IMG/VR virus record: IMGVR_UViG_3300042304_000146
Coordinates: 1-41,902 of that record
Source: a virus
Length of the DNA: 41,902 nt
Direction: 5' to 3' (one strand)
The notes beneath the pieces were generated by a model. It saw only the letters and a program-made list of their open reading frames with translations. It did not search any database and was not told the DNA's origin. A program made the translations under genes and the position numbers. Below are positions 8,606-15,126 of this stretch, one piece after another. Positions within the stretch are counted from its first letter, which is position 1. Each line of letters begins with the position of its first letter.

Positions 8606-9076
8606 TTAAACTGTTTCTTTTTCTTGAAGCAGTTGTGGTTTAGGTAACTTTAATCCATTACCGATTTCAATTTTACGTGGTTTCTTGTGTTCAGGAATTA
8701 CATTCTCCAAACCAATTCGCAAAATTCCATCCTTGAATTCTGCACCACGGACTTCAACTGTATCAGCAATTGTTAAAGATTTTGTGAACGAACGAGTACC
8801 AATACCACGATGGATATATGTTACTTCGGTGTCCTTATCTTTCTTTTCACCTTTGACAACAAGAAGTCCATCGTCCAACTCAATGTCGATTTCATCCTTG
8901 GCAAAACCAGCAACGGCCAGTTCAACGACATAATGACTGTCATCTACTTTGATTACGTTATGTGGTGGAAAAGAAGTGTTGCGTGTCGGTGCTTGACCTT
9001 CAACGAGTCTTTCGAGCTCATTAAACAATTGGTCAAATCCAACAAACTGAGGATACAATGTTGTAAAGCGAGTCAT
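8606..9076 (-). CDS. hsp20: Small heat-shock protein (Hsp20/alpha-crystallin)
   Basis: 156-residue ATP-independent holdase. The alpha-crystallin domain spans about residues 38-138: it starts NVIKVDDSHYVVELAVAGF, contains FKDGILRIGLENVIPE, and the assembly motif follows in RKIEI. Similar proteins are common in T4-like phages of aquatic bacteria and are thought to help fold virion proteins. The start is set by a strong AGGAG site 7 bases upstream of ATG. It is preceded by about 200 bases of untranslated, highly structured sequence and followed by its own terminator, so it is probably an independently regulated unit. Confidence 0.95.
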   Translation of the reverse strand: MTRFTTLYPQFVGFDQLFNELERLVEGQAPTRNTSFPPHNVIKVDDSHYVVELAVAGFAKDEIDIELDDGLLVVKGEKKDKDTEVTYIHRGIGTRSFTKSLTIADTVEVRGAEFKDGILRIGLENVIPEHKKPRKIEIGNGLKLPKPQLLQEKETV

Positions 9077-9078
9077 AG

Positions 9079-9127
9079 TTTTCTCCTATTAAGCGAGTTG
9101 ATAAAATTGATACCCCGAAGGCATATC
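9079..9127 (-). promoter_or_regulatory. hsp20 5' leader hairpin and ribosome site
   Basis: On the minus strand a hairpin GATAT-CC / GG-GTATC with a single bulged G and a cUUCGg tetraloop (9109-9127) precedes an A/T-rich segment and the AGGAG site (9083-9087). A CTC at 9095-9097 could pair weakly with GAG of the ribosome site. The stable hairpin is directly visible; control by temperature is only a possibility. Confidence 0.45.
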
Positions 9128-9137
9128 ATCCAGCTTA

Positions 9138-9144
9138 CTTTATA
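9138..9144 (-). promoter_or_regulatory. Possible late-type promoter for hsp20
   Basis: The minus strand reads TATAAAG, which matches the first six bases of the late motif TATAAATA. It lies about 60 bases upstream of the hsp20 ATG, in the loop of a TCCAG/CTGGA hairpin (9129-9149). No -35 box is present at a proper distance. The match is weak. Confidence 0.3.
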
Positions 9145-9183
9145 CTGGACCAACTAACGTGTGGCAGTTCAATTGCACGGACG

Positions 9184-9273
9184 CCTTGTTACCGTAGCAT
9201 CAAACGGCCCTAAGGTGGGTTCGTTGAAGGTGTTTAACAAGGTTACCTCCCACCTTGTCCCATCCCGAGTGGG
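9184..9273 (-). ncRNA. Structured RNA with pseudoknot and competing hairpin
   Basis: This gene-free stretch between the 60-residue protein gene and hsp20 contains perfect inverted repeats. As RNA (minus strand): stem A pairs AAGGTGGG (9249-9256) with CCCACCTT (9212-9219). Stem B pairs CCTTGTTA (9235-9242) with TAACAAGG (9184-9191). The order A-B-A'-B' makes a pseudoknot, with a CCGT/ACGG hairpin (9192-9207) between A' and B'. A local hairpin ACAAGGT/ACCTTGT (9237-9243 with 9252-9258) uses bases from both stems, so the two folds exclude each other. A CCCA/TGGG hairpin (9259-9273) comes first. It could be a riboswitch-like leader, an independent small RNA or an operator for a phage protein. No known class is recognised. 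Confidence 0.55.
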
Positions 9274-9278
9274 TTTAA

Positions 9279-9461
9279 TTATTTAGTTAGCGTTTCGAAT
9301 GCCAAGCGGTTAACAAAATACTTTCGTTGTGGGTTACTCTCTTTATAGACAAGTATAAACTCAACTTCATTTATTTTGTTAACATCATTATAATTATCCG
9401 TCCACACAATATCACCCGTGTAGAGGTTTTTCAATTGTACTTTTTTTGGTTCTGTTTTCAT
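9279..9461 (-). CDS. Conserved small protein downstream of regA
   Basis: A 60-residue protein with a beta-rich, KOW- or SH3-like pattern: a basic N terminus, LYTGDIVWTDNYNDV, then a variable turn, VEFILVYKE, NPQRKYFVNRLAFETL. From memory, proteins with LYTGDIVW and a FLVNR-like motif occur near regA in other T4-like phages, but I cannot name a function. It lies 14 bases after regA, and its stop is followed by the structured region upstream of hsp20. Confidence 0.7.
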   Translation of the reverse strand: MKTEPKKVQLKNLYTGDIVWTDNYNDVNKINEVEFILVYKESNPQRKYFVNRLAFETLTK

Positions 9462-9475
9462 AATGTATCACCATA

Positions 9476-9880
9476 TCAATAATCCTGAGTTTTCTTACCA
9501 ATGTTATACTTAGCAATAAGTTCCCATTGGTCTTTCTCTTTGAAAGCTATAATTTTAATTTGATGTAATGGTGCAATGTTGTCAGTCATAATTTCTTTAT
9601 TCAAGATTTTAATCAGACCCCATTCTTCTAATAAATTGGCAATAGCATTACGTCTTTGAATATCATTCTCAGAAATATTAGATGGTTTTCCGTCTAATGC
9701 AAACAATTCTTTAAAGTGTACAATATAATACTTACCCTGCTTATGCAGAATATGGCAAGATTGGTATAACACTTTCTCTTTGCGAGAGGATACACCAATT
9801 CTTGTTAGGGTTTCACGAACCTTTAAAAAATCATCCTGTTCGTTAAGAATAACCTCAACGAACTTTGATAAATCAACCAT
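9476..9880 (-). CDS. regA: RegA translational repressor
   Basis: 134-residue RNA-binding protein (T4 RegA is 122) that represses translation of early mRNAs by occupying their start regions, including those of clamp and clamp-loader genes. Recognisable segments are the N terminus VDLSKFVEVIL, LTRIGVSSRKEKVLYQSCHILHK, YYIVHFKELFALDG, and IQRRNAIANLLEEWGLIKI. The gene is 1 base after gp62, as in the T4 order 45-44-62-regA. It probably regulates the genes immediately upstream of it. Confidence 0.95.
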   Translation of the reverse strand: MVDLSKFVEVILNEQDDFLKVRETLTRIGVSSRKEKVLYQSCHILHKQGKYYIVHFKELFALDGKPSNISENDIQRRNAIANLLEEWGLIKILNKEIMTDNIAPLHQIKIIAFKEKDQWELIAKYNIGKKTQDY

Positions 9881-9881
9881 A

Positions 9882-10265
9882 TCATTTCCTTAATCCACCG
9901 GTGTCGGTTTTTTCTTTTAATTCTTGGATTTGTTCTTTGCTAAGGAGACGCAAGGCGTCACGAGCTTTAGAATTGGAGAAATTATAGACTTGCTTTATAC
10001 ATTCTAAATCTTCACTTTTTTCAACTTTAGCCCACTTAGCAAATGGTCTTTTCTGTGACCTTACCGTATTTAGAAGGAAATCATTCTGTAGTTTTTTATC
10101 GAGGAAGTGCCTCCGGTTCATCTCATTTGCATACATGATACAGTCTTTATGATAGGAAAGACTGCGATTGACTAGAAAAGGTGCATATTCCTTTTCTGTA
10201 GCCTCATCTACAATTAACTGTTTCTTGTTTTGTAGGATTGAATTGACATAATCAAATGGACTCAT
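9882..10265 (-). CDS. 62: Clamp loader small subunit gp62
   Basis: 127 residues, shorter than T4 gp62 (187) but of the size seen in cyanophage relatives. It joins gp44 to form the 4:1 clamp loader that opens gp45. The N terminus (SPFDYVNSILQNKKQLI) and the segment APFLVNRSLSYHKD are typical of gp62. It overlaps the small membrane protein by 4 bases and RegA follows after 1 base. No ATPase motif is present, as expected for this subunit. Confidence 0.9.
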   Translation of the reverse strand: MSPFDYVNSILQNKKQLIVDEATEKEYAPFLVNRSLSYHKDCIMYANEMNRRHFLDKKLQNDFLLNTVRSQKRPFAKWAKVEKSEDLECIKQVYNFSNSKARDALRLLSKEQIQELKEKTDTGGLRK

Positions 10266-10552
10266 GTTAGCATCCTAATCAATCCAACAGAATCAATTGT
10301 TACCAAAAGCATGTAGTTAGCCAACATGCCAAAAGATTTGCGAGTCCAAGCAGCCCAAGCGTAGAGACCACAGCCGACAATCCAAATAGGGTAAAGATAT
10401 AGTAGGGGAGGATTCGGGACTGTGAGAGCCATGGTAATAGAACACCCAATACTGATACCCCAAGCAATAAGCTCAACGCCAAAACGAAAACGATTACTGT
10501 ACCAGTCATTTTTAATCCATTCTACTGTAGGTTTGAATAAATCTAAAATCAT
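10262..10552 (-). CDS. Small membrane protein inserted between gp44 and gp62
   Basis: 96 residues with about three hydrophobic helices: residues ~26-46 (VELIAWGISIGCSITMALTV), ~49-68 (LLYLYPIWIVGCGLYAWAAW) and ~72-92 (FGMLANYMLLVTIDSVGLI). The N terminus (LFKPTVEWIKNDWYSNRFRFG) is amphipathic. It overlaps gp44 and gp62 by 4 bases each, so it is translated with the clamp loader. The spacing of helices loosely recalls small PnuC-like transporters, but it is far too short to be one. It might anchor replication to the membrane; this is inference. Confidence 0.7.
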   Translation of the reverse strand: MILDLFKPTVEWIKNDWYSNRFRFGVELIAWGISIGCSITMALTVPNPPLLYLYPIWIVGCGLYAWAAWTRKSFGMLANYMLLVTIDSVGLIRMLT

Positions 10553-11481
10553 ACAAACTCACAATTCACCATGATTTCTGTCAAGCAAGCAACTGTATTA
10601 ATCTCATGGTCGGCCACAAAAGCAGACTTGTACTGGTAGTCAGCAAGAATCAATACTGCTTGTGGAATAGATTGAGGTTTCATTACATCATACATCGAAT
10701 CGTAAATCTTACGGAATAATGTACCAGAATCCACTTCATTGGTTGCAACCCATTTACGAATAGCACCAAAGTCCTTATCACGGATAAACTTTACAACTTC
10801 ATCAATAGAAACATCACCGATTTGAGCAAGAATGCCTGTATCGATTTTACCAAACTGTGAGTAACGCTGTAACTCATTTAGAATACGGCGAAAATCTGGA
10901 AAGTGTTTCTTTGTTAACTCAGCAATAACCTTGTCTTCATACTCAACATTTTCACTTTGCAAAACATTCTGAACTCTCTTAAAGAACGCAGAGGCCATCT
11001 TGGCTTTCTCACCATTCTTCAACGAGAATTCAATAACTGCACAACGTGAATGCAATGGTTCAATGATACGATTCTTGTAATTACATGTGAAAATGAATGA
11101 ACAATTGCTTGCAAATTCTTCAATAGCATTACGTAAGGCTGGTTGTGTAGAATTAGGATTCAAATAATCAGCTTCGTCAATGATGATGACCTTGCGGCCA
11201 CCAGTTAAACTCATTGACGAGGCATAATTCTTAATCTTGGTTCTGAATGTGTCAATACCTGATTCGTCAGAACCATTGATTACCATGTAGTCGCAACCGA
11301 TTTCGTTGCACATGGCTTTCGCTACTGTTGTCTTCCCTACTCCTGCCCCACCAGCCAGCAGAAGATTGGGAATGTTTTTCTGATTCACGTATTCTTGGAA
11401 TGGTTTTTTCAACCTTTCTGGTAGAATACAATCCTCGATTGTTTGAGGCCGATACTTCTCTGTCCACAATAGATGTTCCAT
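10549..11481 (-). CDS. 44: Clamp loader large subunit gp44
   Basis: 310-residue AAA+ ATPase (T4 gp44 is 319) that, with gp62, loads the gp45 clamp. Walker A GGAGVGKT at residues 44-51, Walker B IIDEAD near 100-105, and the SRC arginine-finger motif (LHSRCAVIEF) near 145 are all present. The N terminus LWTEKYRPQTIEDCILP is typical of RFC-type subunits. It starts 40 bases after gp45, with AAAGG as ribosome site. Confidence 0.97.
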   Translation of the reverse strand: MEHLLWTEKYRPQTIEDCILPERLKKPFQEYVNQKNIPNLLLAGGAGVGKTTVAKAMCNEIGCDYMVINGSDESGIDTFRTKIKNYASSMSLTGGRKVIIIDEADYLNPNSTQPALRNAIEEFASNCSFIFTCNYKNRIIEPLHSRCAVIEFSLKNGEKAKMASAFFKRVQNVLQSENVEYEDKVIAELTKKHFPDFRRILNELQRYSQFGKIDTGILAQIGDVSIDEVVKFIRDKDFGAIRKWVATNEVDSGTLFRKIYDSMYDVMKPQSIPQAVLILADYQYKSAFVADHEINTVACLTEIMVNCEFV

Positions 11482-11520
11482 AGGAACCTTTCACATAAAT
11501 CATAATAAAAAAAAGAACAA

Positions 11521-12207
11521 TTATTCTTTGGAGAATTTACTACCTTGTTCTGTAGTAATCCAGTATTGCAATGTTACATTTTTGTTTTTGAAATGTGAGA
11601 TGCCTTTTGATGAAATGGATACATCATATGTTCCAGGCAAAATCTTGCTAACATTTTCTGTTTTGAAAATCATACGATACTTACTACCATTACCAACAGT
11701 ATCAAGTTTCAATGCATCAGTATGAGCAGAATCATTTTGTGTGTCTAATGTCACAATGTTTACTTCTGTACCATCAGATTCAATAGCAATTTGTGGTGAA
11801 GACAACACAGATGCCGCACGGAGAATCCAATCAAAATCTTCTGACGTTAGGTTGAAAGTAATTTCAGCCTCAGGCATTGTCAGTTCTTTTTCTGGTGGCG
11901 TGTTAATCATTGTAGGGTCACAGAAGCGGTACTTAATCTTAGAACGGCCTTTGTTGCCAACGATTACAACATGTTTTTCATCAAACTCAAATGATGGGTC
12001 ATCTTTGTGTAAAGAAACAACCGACAAAAAGTTGTTTAGGTCATAAACACCAAAATCTGTAGGCACTTCTTCATTGATTGTCACTTGTGCAAGAATGTTC
12101 TTGTGTGACGATACGGTCTTTAGGGTTTTACCAGTTTTAAAGAACAGACCTTGGTTAATAGTACCAAAATTCTTTAAGACGGAAAGGGTTTCACTCGATA
12201 GTTTCAT
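11521..12207 (-). CDS. 45: Sliding clamp gp45
   Basis: DNA-encircling trimeric clamp that tethers gp43 and, with gp55, activates late transcription. I use the ATG at 12207 (228 residues, the same as T4 gp45), because a GGAG site lies 6 bases upstream of it; the in-frame TTG at 12219 overlaps that site. Family features include LSSETLSVLKNFGTINQGLFFKTG at the N terminus (read in two parts) and the DFDWILRAASVL segment. It is the first gene of the 45-44-62-regA block. Confidence 0.95.
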   Translation of the reverse strand: MKLSSETLSVLKNFGTINQGLFFKTGKTLKTVSSHKNILAQVTINEEVPTDFGVYDLNNFLSVVSLHKDDPSFEFDEKHVVIVGNKGRSKIKYRFCDPTMINTPPEKELTMPEAEITFNLTSEDFDWILRAASVLSSPQIAIESDGTEVNIVTLDTQNDSAHTDALKLDTVGNGSKYRMIFKTENVSKILPGTYDVSISSKGISHFKNKNVTLQYWITTEQGSKFSKE

Positions 12208-12224
12208 AATATACTCCAAAAAAA

Positions 12225-12578
12225 TTAATCATTCACAGAATGGATTGTATCATGTTCATATAGAAACATGAGGCAACACATAGCATGAGCAAGGTGATGT
12301 TTGCCAGATTCAACATCTTCAATTTCACCCGTTTTCCAAGCCCATAAATGCCTCTGTAGGGCATCAAAATACCTGCGTTTTGAATCAGGTACTTTTTTCC
12401 AATTATCACGCTCATACTTTTGGGCACCAAATGTAAGAACGTCAACAGTAGCTTCTAATGCCTTCGGCGGTAACAAGCCGTATTCTAGCTTGTTACCATC
12501 GAATTTGCGACCACCAGTAGTGGCGGTTTGAGAAGCTTTTACTACATCCGTATCTTCTTCATCAAACCTTGGCGTCAT
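12225..12578 (-). CDS. dATP/dGTP diphosphohydrolase-like protein (DUF5664)
   Basis: 117-residue all-alpha protein of the MazG-like superfamily. The pattern GGRKFDGNKLEYGLLPPKAL, FGAQKYERDNWKK, YFDALQRHLWAWKTGE and a C-terminal HHLAHAMCCLMFL is that of the dATP/dGTP diphosphohydrolase N-terminal family, as I remember it (each segment is separated by a few residues). The family hydrolyses dNTPs to dNMP and pyrophosphate. Here it probably adjusts the purine dNTP pool together with the MazG-like protein and dCMP deaminase. It overlaps the glycosyltransferase upstream by 4 bases. Confidence 0.8.
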   Translation of the reverse strand: MTPRFDEEDTDVVKASQTATTGGRKFDGNKLEYGLLPPKALEATVDVLTFGAQKYERDNWKKVPDSKRRYFDALQRHLWAWKTGEIEDVESGKHHLAHAMCCLMFLYEHDTIHSVND

Positions 12579-13390
12579 AGTTTTCCTGTGTACTGTGCAA
12601 CAGCAGGCATATTACCAGTAAAGGCATATGTACCAATGTGTTGTGTTCTCATCCATGGACACAAGAAGATTTTACCACCCATCTTGCGCCACATTTGGCA
12701 GAACATATAGTCTTCACTTAGATAACGTTCAGAACCACCGCCTGTAATACTATCTTTGGTATCAATTACTGTATCAAAGAAAGCATGGATGTATCGTGAG
12801 CCATCAAAGTTTGCTTGGCCAACATGGTCTGGTTTGTATTTGATAGTTGGATATTGTTTTTCCATTTTCTCAAACACTTCACTCTTAACCAACATGAAAC
12901 CTGTACCAATTTCCATAACTTCAAGTGGTTCTGTTACAGTAAATTGTGATGTGCCTTTAACAACGTTGAAGACATATTCGCCAACAAGGTTCTCAAGCTC
13001 TCTAGGTTCCAAACCTGGATGTGTACGTGCCGCAGAAGCGATATTACCCCAGTTGATAGATTTCTTAGGATAAGGACCACCAATAACATCCTTATCAAGT
13101 GCTAGAAGTGCTAACACATCTTGCGGACTGTAATGAATATCAGAATCGATAAACAATAAGTGTGTAAAACCAGAGCGCAAGAATTCGTCAACCAAATAAT
13201 TTCTAGCTCGAGTGATTAGCGATTCATTAAACAGGAATGAAAACTTAGTTTCAACTCCGTATTTCGCCATTGTAGTTTGTAAGTCTAAGCAAGACTTAAC
13301 ATAAAGGCCGTGTGACATGCCACCATACATTGGTGTAGCAATAAACAACTTTGCCTTTTTTAGTTCTTCAAGTTTAACTTCAATTTCCAT
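12575..13390 (-). CDS. GT-A type glycosyltransferase
   Basis: 271 residues. The N-terminal half has the nucleotide-sugar fold: IATPMYGG at 17-24, a variable FNESLITRARNYLVDEFL helix, then the LLFIDSDI strand with the DxD motif at D82-D84, followed by VIGGPYPKK. A GTGFMLVKSEVF segment is also typical of the phage members. It has no membrane helix. It comes after a strong terminator with only 21 bases between terminator and ATG, so expression needs read-through. The substrate is unknown; virion or DNA glycosylation and host-surface change are all possible. Confidence 0.8.
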   Translation of the reverse strand: MEIEVKLEELKKAKLFIATPMYGGMSHGLYVKSCLDLQTTMAKYGVETKFSFLFNESLITRARNYLVDEFLRSGFTHLLFIDSDIHYSPQDVLALLALDKDVIGGPYPKKSINWGNIASAARTHPGLEPRELENLVGEYVFNVVKGTSQFTVTEPLEVMEIGTGFMLVKSEVFEKMEKQYPTIKYKPDHVGQANFDGSRYIHAFFDTVIDTKDSITGGGSERYLSEDYMFCQMWRKMGGKIFLCPWMRTQHIGTYAFTGNMPAVAQYTGKL

Positions 13391-13400
13391 AATGTATCCA

Positions 13401-13443
13401 TAAAATAAAAAAGAGGAGGGATACTATTATATATCCCTCCTCT
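13401..13443 (-). terminator. Strong rho-independent terminator after the winged-helix gene
   Basis: Perfect 12-base-pair stem AGAGGAGGGATA/TATCCCTCCTCT (13412-13423 with 13432-13443), 8-base loop, then TTTTTTATTTTA on the minus strand. It follows the stop of the winged-helix gene by about 20 bases. The loop as read on the minus strand, together with a stem base, spells TATAAT. Confidence 0.93.
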
Positions 13444-13463
13444 GAGTGTTATTCTATAAAGAA

Positions 13464-13736
13464 TTAGGCAAAAGCACGTGTTCCTTGTGAACGAATTGCG
13501 GCGATGCCAGCAGCAACTACACGTTTAGTTGGTGTGCCCAAACGATAGAACGAAACCTTGTCACCAGATGGTGTAACACGGCTGTTCAAGTAGATTGCAT
13601 AGCCTTCGTTACGCAATTCATTGATGGTTGCGGAAGGATTTGCAACACCGAAAACAGATTGCATCTTGGTAGGTGTCAATGTGTTGTAAGAACCAGTCTT
13701 GGAAAGATAGGCGAGGACTTTAGATTTAGCGGACAT
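13464..13736 (-). CDS. Small winged-helix DNA-binding protein
   Basis: 90 residues from the ATG at 13736, chosen because a GGAG site lies 6 bases upstream; an in-frame extension to 13796 would cover the structured leader. The sequence reads as a helix-turn-helix: VLAYLSKTGSYNTLTPTKMQSVFG, then NPSATINELRNEGYAIY as recognition helix, then a beta wing ending in FYRLGTP. Similar short proteins are widespread in T4-like phages. It forms a one-gene unit with a perfect sigma-70 promoter, a structured leader and a strong terminator, so it is likely abundant early and possibly autoregulated. Confidence 0.85.
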   Translation of the reverse strand: MSAKSKVLAYLSKTGSYNTLTPTKMQSVFGVANPSATINELRNEGYAIYLNSRVTPSGDKVSFYRLGTPTKRVVAAGIAAIRSQGTRAFA

Positions 13737-13757
13737 AGTAGTCTCCATAATAAAAAC

Positions 13758-13804
13758 GAATCTCAATTGAGGGGAAGTATTTGAGAGGAGATTCATTCTC
13801 TCAA
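13758..13804 (-). promoter_or_regulatory. Leader pseudoknot candidate of the winged-helix gene
   Basis: In the 5' untranslated RNA, TTGAGAG (13798-13804 read on the minus strand) pairs with CTCTCAA (13781-13787), 7 base pairs. The 10-base loop contains GAATCTC (13788-13794), which is complementary to downstream GAGATTC (13758-13764). Loop-to-downstream pairing makes an H-type pseudoknot. A CTCAATTGAG palindrome (13762-13771) overlaps the last element. It ends about 20 bases before the start codon. Confidence 0.5.
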
Positions 13805-13814
13805 AATATGATAT

Positions 13815-13843
13815 ATTATAACACGTTTAAGTGAGTGTGTCAA
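13815..13843 (-). promoter_or_regulatory. Perfect sigma-70 promoter for the winged-helix gene
   Basis: Minus strand TTGACA (13838-13843), 17-base spacer, TATAAT (13815-13820): both boxes match the consensus exactly with the optimal spacing. The expected start is near 13808, giving a leader of about 70 bases that contains the pseudoknot candidate. Confidence 0.92.
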
Positions 13844-13852
13844 CACTTTTTA

Positions 13853-13874
13853 CGGCAAAGAATAATCTCTGCCG
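13853..13874 (-). repeat. Inverted repeat after the CobS-like gene
   Basis: CGGCAGAG/CTTTGCCG (minus strand, 8 pairs with one G-U, 6-base loop) lies between the stop of the AAA ATPase gene and the next promoter. It is followed by TAAAAAG, not by a U tract, so it is a poor terminator. It could protect the mRNA 3' end or mark a processing site. Confidence 0.5.
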
Positions 13875-13880
13875 CATTTA

Positions 13881-15047
13881 TTAGAATGGAATTTCTTCCG
13901 ATTGTTGTGTGGTTTCAGGCACAATAACAGGTGGCGCATCAGGATTAATACCTGCATCAATCTTGGTATACAAATCAACAAAACTTGCCTTTGTGTCATC
14001 ATCAAAACGGTTTAAGCACAAGCCAATAGATTTCATTTTATCACCATGAATACCAAATGTATTCACAATGTGTACCAAACGGCGAGTGGAAATCACTTCA
14101 TCACAACCACCATCCAAGAATGTTTTACGAATGGTATCTGCCCACATTACCAGTTTGTCGGCAAAGTCTTCATCATCACGACCAACAGAAACCAATTCTT
14201 TCTTAATGATTTTCTTTTCAATATTAGTTGGTGGCCATTGTTGTTCGTATGTATTGGGGAAACGCTCAAGGAACGCTTCGTTCAAAACATTGGTGAACAT
14301 GTAACGACCATCATCTGAACCTTTACCTTTAGTATTTGCAGTAGCAAACACGGTGAAACCTTCAGCAGGTGTAATCAATTCACCTTTCTTTTTCAACATG
14401 AAAGGTTTGCCTTCAAGTACACGTTGCAAAGAGGAAAGGTTCTGAGCACCATAATCGATTTCATCAATACATAACACAGCGCCTTGACGAGCCGCTGTTG
14501 TTACAGGACCATCACGCCATTCCATATTACCATCAATCAACACATAGTTACCAAGCAAATCACCTTCATCAGTTTCAGGTGTCATTGATACGCAAATGAA
14601 TTTACGGCGAGCCTTTGCACAGGCCTGTTCAATAGACATTGTTTTACCATTACCTGAATGACCAGTAATGAATACTGGAAAGAATCGATTTGATTTCACG
14701 ATTGAAACAATATCGTCAAAGTCACCGAATGGGACATAATTGCGATATGGTGTTGGAATTAAGTTTGTAGTATCAAGGTCAGTAACTACATTAACAATTC
14801 TATGATTTGATTGTTCAACTGGTTTTTTCATAGGCACAACATTGGCTTGCATTGATATTAATGCGGGATTAGGTACAAGGTATTTACCACGACCAACACG
14901 GTTCGATTCTTCTTTGGTAAACCATTGAGCACCAGAAATGCCAAGAGTTGCACAAATGGATTTGATTTCTGCTTTAGTCACTTCGGCTTTGCCAAGTGCT
15001 TGCAGAGTGGACATAAACTTTTCACGGATTTCAGTACGAGCTGTCAT
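13881..15047 (-). CDS. cobS: MoxR/CobS-like AAA ATPase
   Basis: 388 residues. An N-terminal winged or helical domain (to about residue 60) precedes a AAA+ core: Walker A GHSGNGKT at 129-136, Walker B AVLCIDEID at 190-198, sensor-1-type FATANT, and arginine-containing LERFP. This is the CobS/MoxR type that works with a von Willebrand A partner, encoded here immediately upstream. CobS-like genes are well known in T4-like cyanophages, where a cobaltochelatase role has been proposed; the sequence equally fits a general MoxR chaperone that remodels a protein complex. It is transcribed from its own consensus promoter. Confidence 0.9.
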   Translation of the reverse strand: MTARTEIREKFMSTLQALGKAEVTKAEIKSICATLGISGAQWFTKEESNRVGRGKYLVPNPALISMQANVVPMKKPVEQSNHRIVNVVTDLDTTNLIPTPYRNYVPFGDFDDIVSIVKSNRFFPVFITGHSGNGKTMSIEQACAKARRKFICVSMTPETDEGDLLGNYVLIDGNMEWRDGPVTTAARQGAVLCIDEIDYGAQNLSSLQRVLEGKPFMLKKKGELITPAEGFTVFATANTKGKGSDDGRYMFTNVLNEAFLERFPNTYEQQWPPTNIEKKIIKKELVSVGRDDEDFADKLVMWADTIRKTFLDGGCDEVISTRRLVHIVNTFGIHGDKMKSIGLCLNRFDDDTKASFVDLYTKIDAGINPDAPPVIVPETTQQSEEIPF

Positions 15048-15073
15048 AATAAATCTTTCATAATATAGGGTAT

Positions 15074-15101
15074 ATTATAACACAACAGGAGGTATTGTCA
15101 A
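15074..15101 (-). promoter_or_regulatory. Sigma-70 promoter for the CobS-like gene
   Basis: Minus strand TTGACA (15096-15101), 16-base spacer, TATAAT (15074-15079), both exact. It lies in the 79-base gap after the CobT-like gene. The expected start is about 20 bases before the ATG at 15047. The ribosome site is weak (GAAAGA). Confidence 0.88.
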
Positions 15102-15107
15102 CCACCC

Positions 15108-15125
15108 TGTTGTATTAATACAACA
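15108..15125. repeat. 18-base perfect palindrome upstream of the cobS promoter
   Basis: TGTTGTATTAATACAACA is self-complementary over all 18 bases. It begins two bases after the stop codon of the CobT-like gene and ends six bases upstream of the -35 box of the next promoter. Without a U tract it is not a normal terminator; an operator for a dimeric regulator or a cruciform is more plausible. Confidence 0.6.
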
Positions 15126-15126
15126 C

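Noticed and set aside
9095-9097. A fourU or ROSE-type RNA thermometer at hsp20.
   Set aside because: No run of four U residues pairs with the AGGAG site; only a 3-bp CTC/GAG pairing is possible. It remains a low-interest suggestion.
9077-9278. The gap upstream of hsp20 was tested as a tRNA gene on both strands.
   Set aside because: No T arm with a 5-bp stem and 7-base loop joined to an acceptor stem could be made; the long inverted repeats are interleaved instead, as in a pseudoknot.
12225-12578. A dATP/dGTP diphosphohydrolase could signal a 2-aminoadenine (Z) genome, as with MazZ.
   Set aside because: No PurZ-like adenylosuccinate synthetase homologue and no DpoZ-type polymerase is in the window; the polymerase is an ordinary gp43 family B enzyme. 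Enzymes of this family also occur in phages with normal DNA.
13853-13874. The hairpin after the CobS-like gene as a rho-independent terminator.
   Set aside because: The stem contains a G-U pair and is followed by TAAAAAG on the transcribed strand, not by a U tract; it is listed only as an inverted repeat.
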